From assembly GCA_963731585.1 (NCBI GenBank), contig CAVSWC010000003.1, positions 1,054,001 through 1,118,000 on the forward strand: a DNA stretch of 64,000 nucleotides. The letters are read 5' to 3'. This stretch comes from CANKHA01 sp963731585. GTDB taxonomy: Bacteria; Pseudomonadota; Alphaproteobacteria; Rhizobiales; Xanthobacteraceae. Below are positions 21,531 through 28,841 of this stretch, in pieces; the first letter of the stretch is position 1; each line of letters begins with the position of its first letter. The notes beneath the pieces were generated by a model, which saw only the letters and a list, made by a program, of their open reading frames with translations, made no database searches and was not told the origin of the DNA. The position numbers and the translations under genes are program-made.

Positions 21531-22520
21531 ATGACACAGCCCCTCAATGGTATCGAGAGGATGCTTAGAAGCCGCCGCGTGTTGGTGACCGGGGCAGGAG
21601 GTTTTCTAGGTCAAGCAGTATGCCATCAGCTGTTGGACCATCGCGCTGGGGTAGTCGCTCTGGATGCGCGGCCTTCCTCGCAAATTCCGGCTGTCGATTG
21701 GCATCTCGGTTCTATTCCGGAATACCGGCAACTACCGGAGATACTAAAGACCGTGGATACGGTCGTTCATTGTGCCTGGTCCACCATCCCTGTTAGCGCA
21801 AACGCCGATCCGGCGCAGGACGTGCTTTCCAACGTGTTCGGCTCCGTCCGGCTTTCACAAATGGCCGGTCAGGCCGGAGTGAAAAGGTTTGTATTTCTCT
21901 CCTCGGGAGGGACAATCTACGGAAAGGTGACGGCGGAGAAGATCTCAGAAGAAACGCCAGTTGCGCCTTCGAATGCCTACGGGGCCGGAAAAGCCAGTGT
22001 GGAGATGTACCTGGCATCAATCAGTCAGAAGTTCCAGCTCCCGGTCACGATCTTACGCGTTTCCAATCCCTATGGACCCGGACAGCTTCCGTGGCGAGGA
22101 CAGGGTGCGGTGAACACGATGGTCGGTTGCTGCCTCGAAAATCTGCCGTTTGAGGTTTGGGGGAACGGCTCGGCCGTTCGCGACTACATCTATATTGATG
22201 ATGTGGCAGAGGCAGTGAGCCGAGCGATGCTTTTGCAAAGTCAGGGCCTCGAGGTATTCAACATAGGCAGCGGTCGCGGTTTGGATCTTTTGGAACTCGC
22301 AGGTGAAGTTGAAAGGGCCATCGGAATAAAACCGCGCCTTGTGTTCGAGGCCTCAAGGCAGATCGACGTCGATCGCAACGTTCTCAGCGTGGCGAAAGCG
22401 GAGCGCATCATGGCGTGGCGCCCTCAGGTAACTTTATCAGCAGGCATTCGTCGGGCGGCCGATTGGCTTGACCGCAACCGCGCTCTTTGGTCGCACCTGG
22501 TGCCAAAGAAAGACGATTGA
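21531..22520 (+). CDS. NAD-dependent epimerase/dehydratase (nucleotide-sugar, extended SDR)
   Basis: A 329-residue extended short-chain dehydrogenase of the UDP-glucose 4-epimerase/dTDP-glucose dehydratase type. The NAD-binding GxxGxxG is in VLVTGAGGFLGQAVC, the catalytic Ser region is FVFLSSGGTIYG, and the YxxxK pair is in APSNAYGAGKASVEMY. RDYIYIDDVAEAV is the usual sugar-binding region. It acts in the cytoplasm on NDP-sugars to supply activated sugar for the island glycosyltransferases. It lies 56 bases after the WsaF-like gene on the same strand. Whether it epimerises or dehydrates is not clear from motifs. Confidence 0.87.
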   Translation: MTQPLNGIERMLRSRRVLVTGAGGFLGQAVCHQLLDHRAGVVALDARPSSQIPAVDWHLGSIPEYRQLPEILKTVDTVVHCAWSTIPVSANADPAQDVLSNVFGSVRLSQMAGQAGVKRFVFLSSGGTIYGKVTAEKISEETPVAPSNAYGAGKASVEMYLASISQKFQLPVTILRVSNPYGPGQLPWRGQGAVNTMVGCCLENLPFEVWGNGSAVRDYIYIDDVAEAVSRAMLLQSQGLEVFNIGSGRGLDLLELAGEVERAIGIKPRLVFEASRQIDVDRNVLSVAKAERIMAWRPQVTLSAGIRRAADWLDRNRALWSHLVPKKDD

Positions 22521-22987
22521 GCGTCGACGGCGTACGTGCGTGCTGTCGCCGGGACAAGACTTATTATTAAGTAAACAATCGTGTATCGGGGCAGCGGCGC
22601 GACGAAGCGCAATATTATATCGACAGCATGGGCTGAATTACCCGCGCCAAAGTGCGAGAGGAATTTGCTCTTGTTGCCGAAAGTATTTGCAAGCGCGTGG
22701 TCAATGGCGAATTTCGGGTTTGCGGCATATGTACTATGTGCTTGCGGCTGGTTGCCCGCCGAAGCCCCAGCATGCTAAAAATGAGGTTAGAGGCACACAC
22801 CGACGTCTGTCAGCGGCTGACCGCTAAGCGGAAGGCAGCTTTCTTGTCACTTCGTCACGGCGGCGCAGCGAACTCCCTGATTTAGGGGAGCCGTCGATGG
22901 AGTGAAGGTTGAGAGCAGAACGTTTCCATCTTAAAAAAACCGAGATTCGCCTTGGACGAACAAGCGATTTCCAACTTGGAGCAGTCG
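22521..22987. other. Intergenic stretch in the island
   Basis: This 467-base gap lies between the epimerase and the next methyltransferase. Short open frames exist on both strands but none shows a domain, ribosome site or codon bias. No promoter or terminator could be assigned with confidence. Confidence 0.4.
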
Positions 22988-23746
22988 ATGAAGTCCATCG
23001 ATCGCCCAACCGAACGAGTCGCAGGGCGCGTAGCTTACATGGAGTGTCTGGGCACTCTGCACAGAATTCTGAAACCGCGCTTATATTTCGAGATTGGAGT
23101 TCGCCACGGGAAGAGCTTATCTCTGGCGCTGGCAGAAGCGATCGGAGTAGATCCAGATTACTCCGTAACGTATCAGCTGTCCGCGCCAACGCGCATCTAC
23201 AAGATGACTAGCGACGACTTCTTTGCCAGTGATGCGCGGGAGATTCTAACAACACCGATCGACTTGGCCTTTATTGATGGCCGGCACTTGTTTGAGTTCG
23301 CGCTCAGAGATTTCATCAACATTGAGAGGTTCTCACATCCTTTTACGACACTGGTGTTCGACGATATTTACCCCAATCACCCGATGCAGGCGCAACGTGA
23401 TCGTCAAACGAGCATGTGGACAGGCGACGTCTGGAAGATCGTGCCCTGCCTTCGTCGATTCCGCCCTGATCTGACGCTTGTGCAACTCGATACCAGCCCA
23501 ACCGGTCTGCTCCTGGTTCTCGGACTTTCACCCAGCAACACGGTGCTCTCAGATCGGTATGCCGAGATTGTGCAGAAGTTCAATGGGGATGACGCCCTGC
23601 TGCCGCCGCAAGAGGTGCTTACTCGTACAGCTGCTGCCGATCCAGCGGATCCAGCAGTGTTTCAAGTTCTCGAGCAGCTGCGGTCTGCTCGAGAAGGCGG
23701 AGCGATAACGAACGCACAAGACGCGATACTCAGGTGTGGATTGTAG
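22988..23746 (+). CDS. Class I SAM-dependent methyltransferase (Methyltransf_24-like)
   Basis: A 252-residue probable SAM-dependent methyltransferase. Motif I is LYFEIGVRHGKSLSLALA, the acidic post-motif is DLAFIDGRHLFEFALRDFI, and VFDDIYPNHP matches the Methyltransf_24 family. The start is the ATG at 22988, with GGAG 6 bases upstream; a TTG at 22952 would add 12 residues without a ribosome site. It is a close relative of the C-terminal domain of the fusion protein at 25400-27391; both share the GDVWK segment and a following RPDL...PTGL stretch. The likely role is methylation of a glycan or its precursor. Confidence 0.75.
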   Translation: MKSIDRPTERVAGRVAYMECLGTLHRILKPRLYFEIGVRHGKSLSLALAEAIGVDPDYSVTYQLSAPTRIYKMTSDDFFASDAREILTTPIDLAFIDGRHLFEFALRDFINIERFSHPFTTLVFDDIYPNHPMQAQRDRQTSMWTGDVWKIVPCLRRFRPDLTLVQLDTSPTGLLLVLGLSPSNTVLSDRYAEIVQKFNGDDALLPPQEVLTRTAAADPADPAVFQVLEQLRSAREGGAITNAQDAILRCGL

Positions 23747-23823
23747 ATACGGCCGCGAGGCTTGAGGGCACGCGGGCGCCCGCGCAGTTTGGTGACACAC
23801 TCCAACTTGTCTCCGACTTAGTA

Positions 23824-24576
23824 CTAAAGGCGAGGAAAACTCCTTGGCGTGTAGTAGTCCGTCAGTCTGAACGTTCCGTCAGTCGGAAGGGACGCCTCGC
23901 CGCGCCAGACGAGAGCGAATTTCGGGTCGATGTCTAGACGCTTAACAACGCCGTCATTTTTGCCGCAAATTAGCATGATTTCGCTCAAGATCGGGGACAT
24001 CAACGGCTTGTTTGCCCAAAGCTCGGGTGGCCAGTCGCGCGCATGGCCCCACGCCCAGTCTTCAATGATGTAAAGCCCGCCTGGGCGAACATACGGAAAC
24101 AGCGTCTCAAAGCTGGCTCTCGTTGGCGCATGCTGATGTGAGCAGTCATCGACCACCAGATCGATTGGCACGCCGCCAAAATCCTCTGCAACGGACTTTC
24201 GCAATACTGTCTGATCGTCTTGGGACACGCCTAGGTGAAGGCGGAATACATCGGTCAAACCGCTCCGTTCGACGTATCGAGCCAAATGCGGTGCCTCCGC
24301 ACGCAGATCAAACAATGACAGCCGCTCGGGCCTGTATCGACTCTCCCAGTAAATTGCACTTCCCCCGAAAAAAACGCCCAGTTCGACGATGCGCTTCGGA
24401 GCCACGGGATCGATTGCCGCTGTCAGGCCGGAGAGGAAACGCCGATCCTTGAAGATATAGATTTTGTGATCATCGCTAGGTGGCGGCCGTTCCAAGCCAG
24501 GCCACAGGCGCAATTCGACGTCCCTAACCTGCAATCTATCCTCTGGGAAAAAATCGCCTTCGTCCGTATCCAACAC
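23824..24576 (-). CDS. Class I SAM methyltransferase, CmcI-like
   Basis: A 250-residue methyltransferase of the cephalosporin hydroxylase/rhamnosyl O-methyltransferase-like group (CmcI-like). Motif I is RIVELGVFFGGSAIYW, the acidic loop DLVVDDCSHQHAPTRASFE matches the DDxSH signature, and GGLYIIEDWAWGH follows. Paralogs lie at 27581 and 32202. The only start in frame is a GTG at 24576; the frame stays open a further 27 bases as LLNALREYV, so the true N-terminus may have been trimmed. It follows the TylF-like gene on the minus strand and converges with the plus-strand methyltransferase. Confidence 0.74.
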   Translation of the reverse strand: MLDTDEGDFFPEDRLQVRDVELRLWPGLERPPPSDDHKIYIFKDRRFLSGLTAAIDPVAPKRIVELGVFFGGSAIYWESRYRPERLSLFDLRAEAPHLARYVERSGLTDVFRLHLGVSQDDQTVLRKSVAEDFGGVPIDLVVDDCSHQHAPTRASFETLFPYVRPGGLYIIEDWAWGHARDWPPELWANKPLMSPILSEIMLICGKNDGVVKRLDIDPKFALVWRGEASLPTDGTFRLTDYYTPRSFPRL

Positions 24577-24635
24577 ATACTCCCGAAGTGCATTTAGCAG
24601 GCGCTATTCTGGGAACGTGGACAACGAGGTCAGCT

Positions 24636-25394
24636 TCACTCTTTTTGCCACCAGCTCGCGGCCCAATCAACGGCGTGTATTGGCGAAACAATGCTGTTTT
24701 GATCGCGATAATCCATCACCGCTTTACGACACGGAGCGACGCAGTTCATATCATCGATGATGACGAACCCTCCGGGAGAGAGCTTCGGATAGAGCGCATC
24801 CAATGCGACGTAAGTCGACTCGTACAAGTCCCCATCCAATCGCAACAAGGCGAACGGGCCTGCTTGCAGTTTAGGAAGGGTGTCACTGAAAAAACCTTTG
24901 ACGAATACTACCTGATCATCCAGCAAATCATAACGCGCAAAATTGCCCCTTACCTCTTCAAGGGGGATCGCCAATTCCTTGTATTTGTGGAGATTCAAGC
25001 CCTTATCGGCCGGATAACGCTCCGGGTCGGGCGGCGGCAGTCCCTCGAAAGAATCCGCAACAAACACCTTCCTGTCCTTAGCGTGATATGCGGTGAGAAT
25101 GCCACGCATCAGTATACAGCAACCGCCTCGCCAAGTCCCCGTTTCGATGAAATCGCCAGGAATCTTTTCGCTAATAACCCGCTCTGTTAGATCGCGCAGA
25201 TTTTGCAGCCTTTGCAGTCCAACCATCGTATGCGCGACAGAAGGCCAGTCGGCGCCTTTGGATCTGAGTTCCAGCTGAAAGGTGCCGGTAGCGCCAGGAT
25301 GCATAGGCGGATCTTCATAGAGCGTATTGGCGAGAGCCTTCATAAGAAGGTCGATATAAAGCCGCCGCACCGCTGCCGTCGGGTCATTACTCAT
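24636..25394 (-). CDS. TylF/MycF-type sugar O-methyltransferase
   Basis: A 252-residue methyltransferase of the macrocin O-methyltransferase family, which methylates hydroxyls on deoxysugars such as mycinose in macrolides. Family signatures are FIETGTWRGGCCILMRG (SAM binding), VADSFEGLPPPDPERYPAD, LLRLDGDLYESTYVALDALY and the metal-site region GGFVIIDDMNCVAPCRKAV. Known members need Mg2+ and form oligomers. It starts 5 bases after the GT2-methyltransferase gene, so the minus-strand trio is likely an operon. The acceptor is probably a sugar of the island glycan, by inference. Confidence 0.88.
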   Translation of the reverse strand: MSNDPTAAVRRLYIDLLMKALANTLYEDPPMHPGATGTFQLELRSKGADWPSVAHTMVGLQRLQNLRDLTERVISEKIPGDFIETGTWRGGCCILMRGILTAYHAKDRKVFVADSFEGLPPPDPERYPADKGLNLHKYKELAIPLEEVRGNFARYDLLDDQVVFVKGFFSDTLPKLQAGPFALLRLDGDLYESTYVALDALYPKLSPGGFVIIDDMNCVAPCRKAVMDYRDQNSIVSPIHAVDWAASWWQKE

Positions 25395-25399
25395 AGGAA

Positions 25400-27391
25400 C
25401 TATAGTACCCGAGATATTTTCAGCCGCTCTTCAACTACAGACCAATTATTCGGAACTATATTGAGCGCAGACCAGAGGTCATTTTCGATGTCTGAGTACG
25501 GCGTTTCGATGAATCTGGCAATAGCCTCGTCATATCGATCTGCGAGAGTCCGCGAAGACGGATTGAGGCCGGCAACCACCGTCAGCCCCGTCGGAGGCGC
25601 CGCAATCGTGAAGATATTTAGATCAGGCCGATAGTGCTTAAGGCAAAGCACCGTCTTCCATACATCGCCAGTGTGAAATTGCGTATCGCATGTTCGGCTT
25701 TGTGTCGCCTCATCTAGCGGAACGGTGTCGTGCAGCAGGATGACTGATCGGGGGCCACAAAAACGTTCCAGGTTTATAAAGTCTCTGAGCGACTGCTCAT
25801 AGAGATGCAAACCGTCGATAAACCCGATATCCACTAGACGACCTGCCAGCACAGCCTCCGCAGCGCCGCGGGCAAAAAAATCGTCGCTCGTCTCGGGAAA
25901 GAGATGTGCCTCTGTCTTGAGTGGGAAAAGCAACTTGAATTTCGGATCAATGCCTATAGCTATTCCCGGAGGAGGAACTTTCGCAAGGGATGCTCCGTCA
26001 AAAATTCCTATCTCCAGCACTATCTTCGGAGCCAACACCGAATATATACGCTCCAACCAAACATAATAAAAATCACCCGACATCCGCAAAGTTGCGAGGC
26101 CAATGTGCGCCAGCACCTGGTCGCGGTTCAGTTTGAGAGCTTCCCGATAATTCGAGGCCGCCTTGTCCTTTTCGCCCAGCAGCCGATGCACGTCGCCCAA
26201 CACAGTGAAATGGTCGGCGTCAACTCGCTTACCTTGATTTAATCTATGCGCCATTAACGAGAGCAGCCGCTGTGGCTCCGGTTCATCCGGGAAGCGAACG
26301 CGGATCATTCTGCAAATGATCACACTTGAAAAATGCCGCCTGAGGCGAAACTGCTGCTGGGCGACCTTAACGAGGGCTGCGGCGACCGGGTCCTTGGGAG
26401 GGGCGATCGATTGCGCGGACCACATTTGTTGATCGAAACCGGCGCCCAAAGGCGGAGCGGTGTCAGTTCTTATCGGCGCGATAATGTTGCGAGTAAGATG
26501 AGCAAGTGCAGGCCGTGGCAACGGTCCAATGTACGACAACGGATGGCTCGGTTTGGGAATGGAATAAGGCTTCCCCCGGATACCCTTATACTCGGCCGCC
26601 CATTTGGTCCAGGCGTCCATCATCTGGTCGGGGTGCAGATTAGTCGCAACGCCGCCGTGAAGTTGGTGGAACGTCGCTTCACCAAGCAGAACTACAAGAC
26701 GAGCGCCGGGCATCTCGACGGCGCGAGCAAACATATCGAGGTTGACCAACCCGCCTCCCGCGGACGCGAAGCGCTCGTCCATCCCGCCAAGCTGCTTCCA
26801 GATTTCTCTGCGCATGAACAGCGCATTGGTTTCGGCTATCGGTTTTAGCCAGCCCTCGGCGGAAGACTCGTCCGGAGTTCCAATCTCGAATAGCCGATAT
26901 CCGTCTTGAGGCCAGTCGATCTTCGCCAGCAATGCGTCCTCGCGGGCGCGGTCATAACCAGCTTGCACTGCCCAGCGCTGCAAATCGTAACCCAAATACC
27001 ATCCAAGGGCCGCCACGACGGCTGCGTCGTAAAGCTGAGCTCCTTGCCGGGCGAAATTTAAGAGGCCCGGAGTGACCAGCCGAGCGCCGTCGACCATAAC
27101 GCCGATAACGTTGCCGCGCGATTCAGCGATGCCGCGGTTAACGGCATGAGCAGGTGATTGGGGAGCTGAATTTATCCTAATCAGGCGAAAGTTCTCGCCG
27201 AAGCTCTTCACGGCTGTCGGTTCAACGGGAGGAGTCGAACCATTGTCAACAACGATGACCTCGTAGTCATCGGCTTGTATATCTCGCTGATAACTAGGCG
27301 CCAGTGATAATAACGTCCGAGGAAGCTCGCGAGGAATGTCGTAGGCGACGACAACTAACGACAAGTCTGGACTTTTCCTTGCCATTGTCAT
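25400..27391 (-). CDS. GT2 glycosyltransferase fused to TPR-like spacer and SAM methyltransferase
   Basis: A 663-residue three-part protein. Residues 8-300 are a GT-A family 2 glycosyltransferase: SLVVVAYDIPRELPRTLLSL, VIVVDNGSTPP, an acidic VMVDGARLVTPG stretch and the acceptor-side GGMDERFASAGGG. Residues 370-440 look like TPR helices (GDVHRLLGEKDKAASNYREA). From about 450 a Methyltransf_24-like domain follows, with VLEIGIFDGASLAKV, IGFIDGLHLYEQSLRDFINL and HTGDVWKTVLC. That domain is paralogous to the stand-alone protein at 22988. The fusion suggests a sugar is added and methylated by one polypeptide, for example during chain capping. It is intact, with no membrane segment. Confidence 0.83.
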   Translation of the reverse strand: MTMARKSPDLSLVVVAYDIPRELPRTLLSLAPSYQRDIQADDYEVIVVDNGSTPPVEPTAVKSFGENFRLIRINSAPQSPAHAVNRGIAESRGNVIGVMVDGARLVTPGLLNFARQGAQLYDAAVVAALGWYLGYDLQRWAVQAGYDRAREDALLAKIDWPQDGYRLFEIGTPDESSAEGWLKPIAETNALFMRREIWKQLGGMDERFASAGGGLVNLDMFARAVEMPGARLVVLLGEATFHQLHGGVATNLHPDQMMDAWTKWAAEYKGIRGKPYSIPKPSHPLSYIGPLPRPALAHLTRNIIAPIRTDTAPPLGAGFDQQMWSAQSIAPPKDPVAAALVKVAQQQFRLRRHFSSVIICRMIRVRFPDEPEPQRLLSLMAHRLNQGKRVDADHFTVLGDVHRLLGEKDKAASNYREALKLNRDQVLAHIGLATLRMSGDFYYVWLERIYSVLAPKIVLEIGIFDGASLAKVPPPGIAIGIDPKFKLLFPLKTEAHLFPETSDDFFARGAAEAVLAGRLVDIGFIDGLHLYEQSLRDFINLERFCGPRSVILLHDTVPLDEATQSRTCDTQFHTGDVWKTVLCLKHYRPDLNIFTIAAPPTGLTVVAGLNPSSRTLADRYDEAIARFIETPYSDIENDLWSALNIVPNNWSVVEERLKISRVL

Positions 27392-27580
27392 TGTCGGAAT
27401 TTCTGCTTCCAGTATTGAAAAGGCTCATTCATGGACTATCCGCGTGCACATATGTATATTTTATGTGGTATATTATGCTAGACGTCGCAACGTCGGCGGC
27501 TGGCACGGGAGAAACCTCTCAGTAAGGACGAGGCTCATTCGTTCCGTTCCAGAAAATGCACATCCTTTTCCCGAGGCAAT

Positions 27581-28237
27581 ATGAAAGGTGACGACAAATT
27601 CCCTTTTGGATATGTAGCCCTTGATCAATCAACTGCTGCGAACATTCAGCAGGGTATATTGCGCTATACATACCGCGGCTTACCCATGTTGAAATGTCCT
27701 TTTGATCTTGCGCTCTATATGCAGGTCATTTGGGACGTGAAACCCAGAACAATTATTGAATTTGGCTCGAGAGCTGGAGGCAGCGCGCTTTGGATCGCCG
27801 ATCTTCTCACCAATTTTGGTTTCAAAGAAACAGTGTTGCGATCTTATGATATCGAGCCTGTCGTTTCGCTGAAGGACCCGCGCATCGCGTTTCTGAAGGT
27901 CGATGTTTCTGCCCCTCAGAATTTCATCGGTGAGGCCGAGCTCGGCACCTTGCCGCGACCGATGTTGATCATTGACGATGCCAGCCATCGGTACAGTGAT
28001 GTTTTGACCTTGTTGAAATTTCTCCATCCTCATCTCCGTCCGGGCGACTATCTAATCGTGGAAGACGGAATTGTCGACCGGCTCGGCCTCACTGGATTCG
28101 ATGGCGGCCCCTTGCGAGCAATTCGCGAATTTTTAGCTACTTACAGCGACCTATACCAGGTGGATAGAAGACGCTGTGATGCCTTCGGTAGGAACATGAC
28201 CTGGAACGTTGAAGGCTACATCCAAAGGGTCGCCTGA
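27581..28237 (+). CDS. CmcI-like class I SAM methyltransferase
   Basis: A 218-residue methyltransferase paralogous to those at 23824 and 32202. Motif I is TIIEFGSRAGGSALWIADLL, the acidic loop is MLIIDDASHRYSDVLTLLKF and GDYLIVEDGIVDRLG follows, matching the CmcI/rhamnosyl O-methyltransferase group. ATG 27581 opens after an AT-rich region. It is transcribed away from the minus-strand operon, so the 190 bases between them should contain promoters for both. The likely function is O-methylation of a sugar. Its codon use looks more AT-rich than the chromosome flanks. Confidence 0.75.
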   Translation: MKGDDKFPFGYVALDQSTAANIQQGILRYTYRGLPMLKCPFDLALYMQVIWDVKPRTIIEFGSRAGGSALWIADLLTNFGFKETVLRSYDIEPVVSLKDPRIAFLKVDVSAPQNFIGEAELGTLPRPMLIIDDASHRYSDVLTLLKFLHPHLRPGDYLIVEDGIVDRLGLTGFDGGPLRAIREFLATYSDLYQVDRRRCDAFGRNMTWNVEGYIQRVA

Positions 28238-28841
28238 CGCGGACGGGGAGACTGCTGTGCGCGCTCTTCTGAGTTGTGCGCAATGTGGTCAGACAGGCGA
28301 CGAACGCCCGAGCGACATCAAGTCTGTAGCGCGCTTTCGCGTGGGTCGGCGGCGCGCGCTCGCCGGCCTTGGTCGGCTTCTCCATTAGCGCCGTCGCTCA
28401 AGAACGGCGCCGCCGCCCCGCAGGTCATCGTCTATGTTGCCGCTTGCGCTCCTGCTCATCCCGCAGCCCTAACATGCGCCCTGCAGGCGAGTTCATTTAA
28501 GCCCCTTCGCAATCAGTTCCCGGATCGCGGCAGATCGACCAAGCCCGCGCTTTTCCCCCAAGCCTCGGCTCTGGCTATCAGGGCCGGCGGAAGACGGATG
28601 GCAGTAACGGAATCCTGGCCAGTAGCGGGCCTCCCGCGTCTTTTCGTATTACGTTTTTCGCTTGTCAGCGCCATCTCACCGTATTAAAAAATGTTGCCTA
28701 GAAAACAGGCAGCGACCCTTAACATGAAAAGGGCACCCACATGGATTATTCGTCGATTAGCATGCAGCCTTCTGAATTGTCAGGTTGATTTTTACAAAGC
28801 TTTCTCGTTAAAGACTACTGTCGAAGTAACTGGCGAGGGAA
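28238..28841. other. Decayed stretch with a broken ribbon-helix-helix gene
   Basis: These 604 bases have no intact gene. A minus-strand ribbon-helix-helix reading frame (28493-28674) is recognisable but frameshifted. The remainder (28238-28490) has GC-rich short frames on the minus strand, such as one starting MEKPTKAGERAPPTHAKAR, that I cannot identify; a toxin partner would be expected there but is not seen. Confidence 0.5.
28493..28674 (-). pseudogene. Ribbon-helix-helix DNA-binding protein, frameshifted
   Basis: Reading minus from the ATG at 28674 gives MALTSEKRNTKRRGRPATG, then DSVTAIRLPPALIARAEAWG, a ribbon-helix-helix N-terminal strand and first helix as in antitoxins and CopG-like repressors. 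After KSAGL the frame runs to a stop, but one added base restores GRSAAIRELIAKGLK and a TGA at 28493-28495, the expected second helix. The lesion is therefore a one-base deletion in a G run, opposite in sign to the insertions found outside the island. It may be an antitoxin remnant. Confidence 0.68.
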
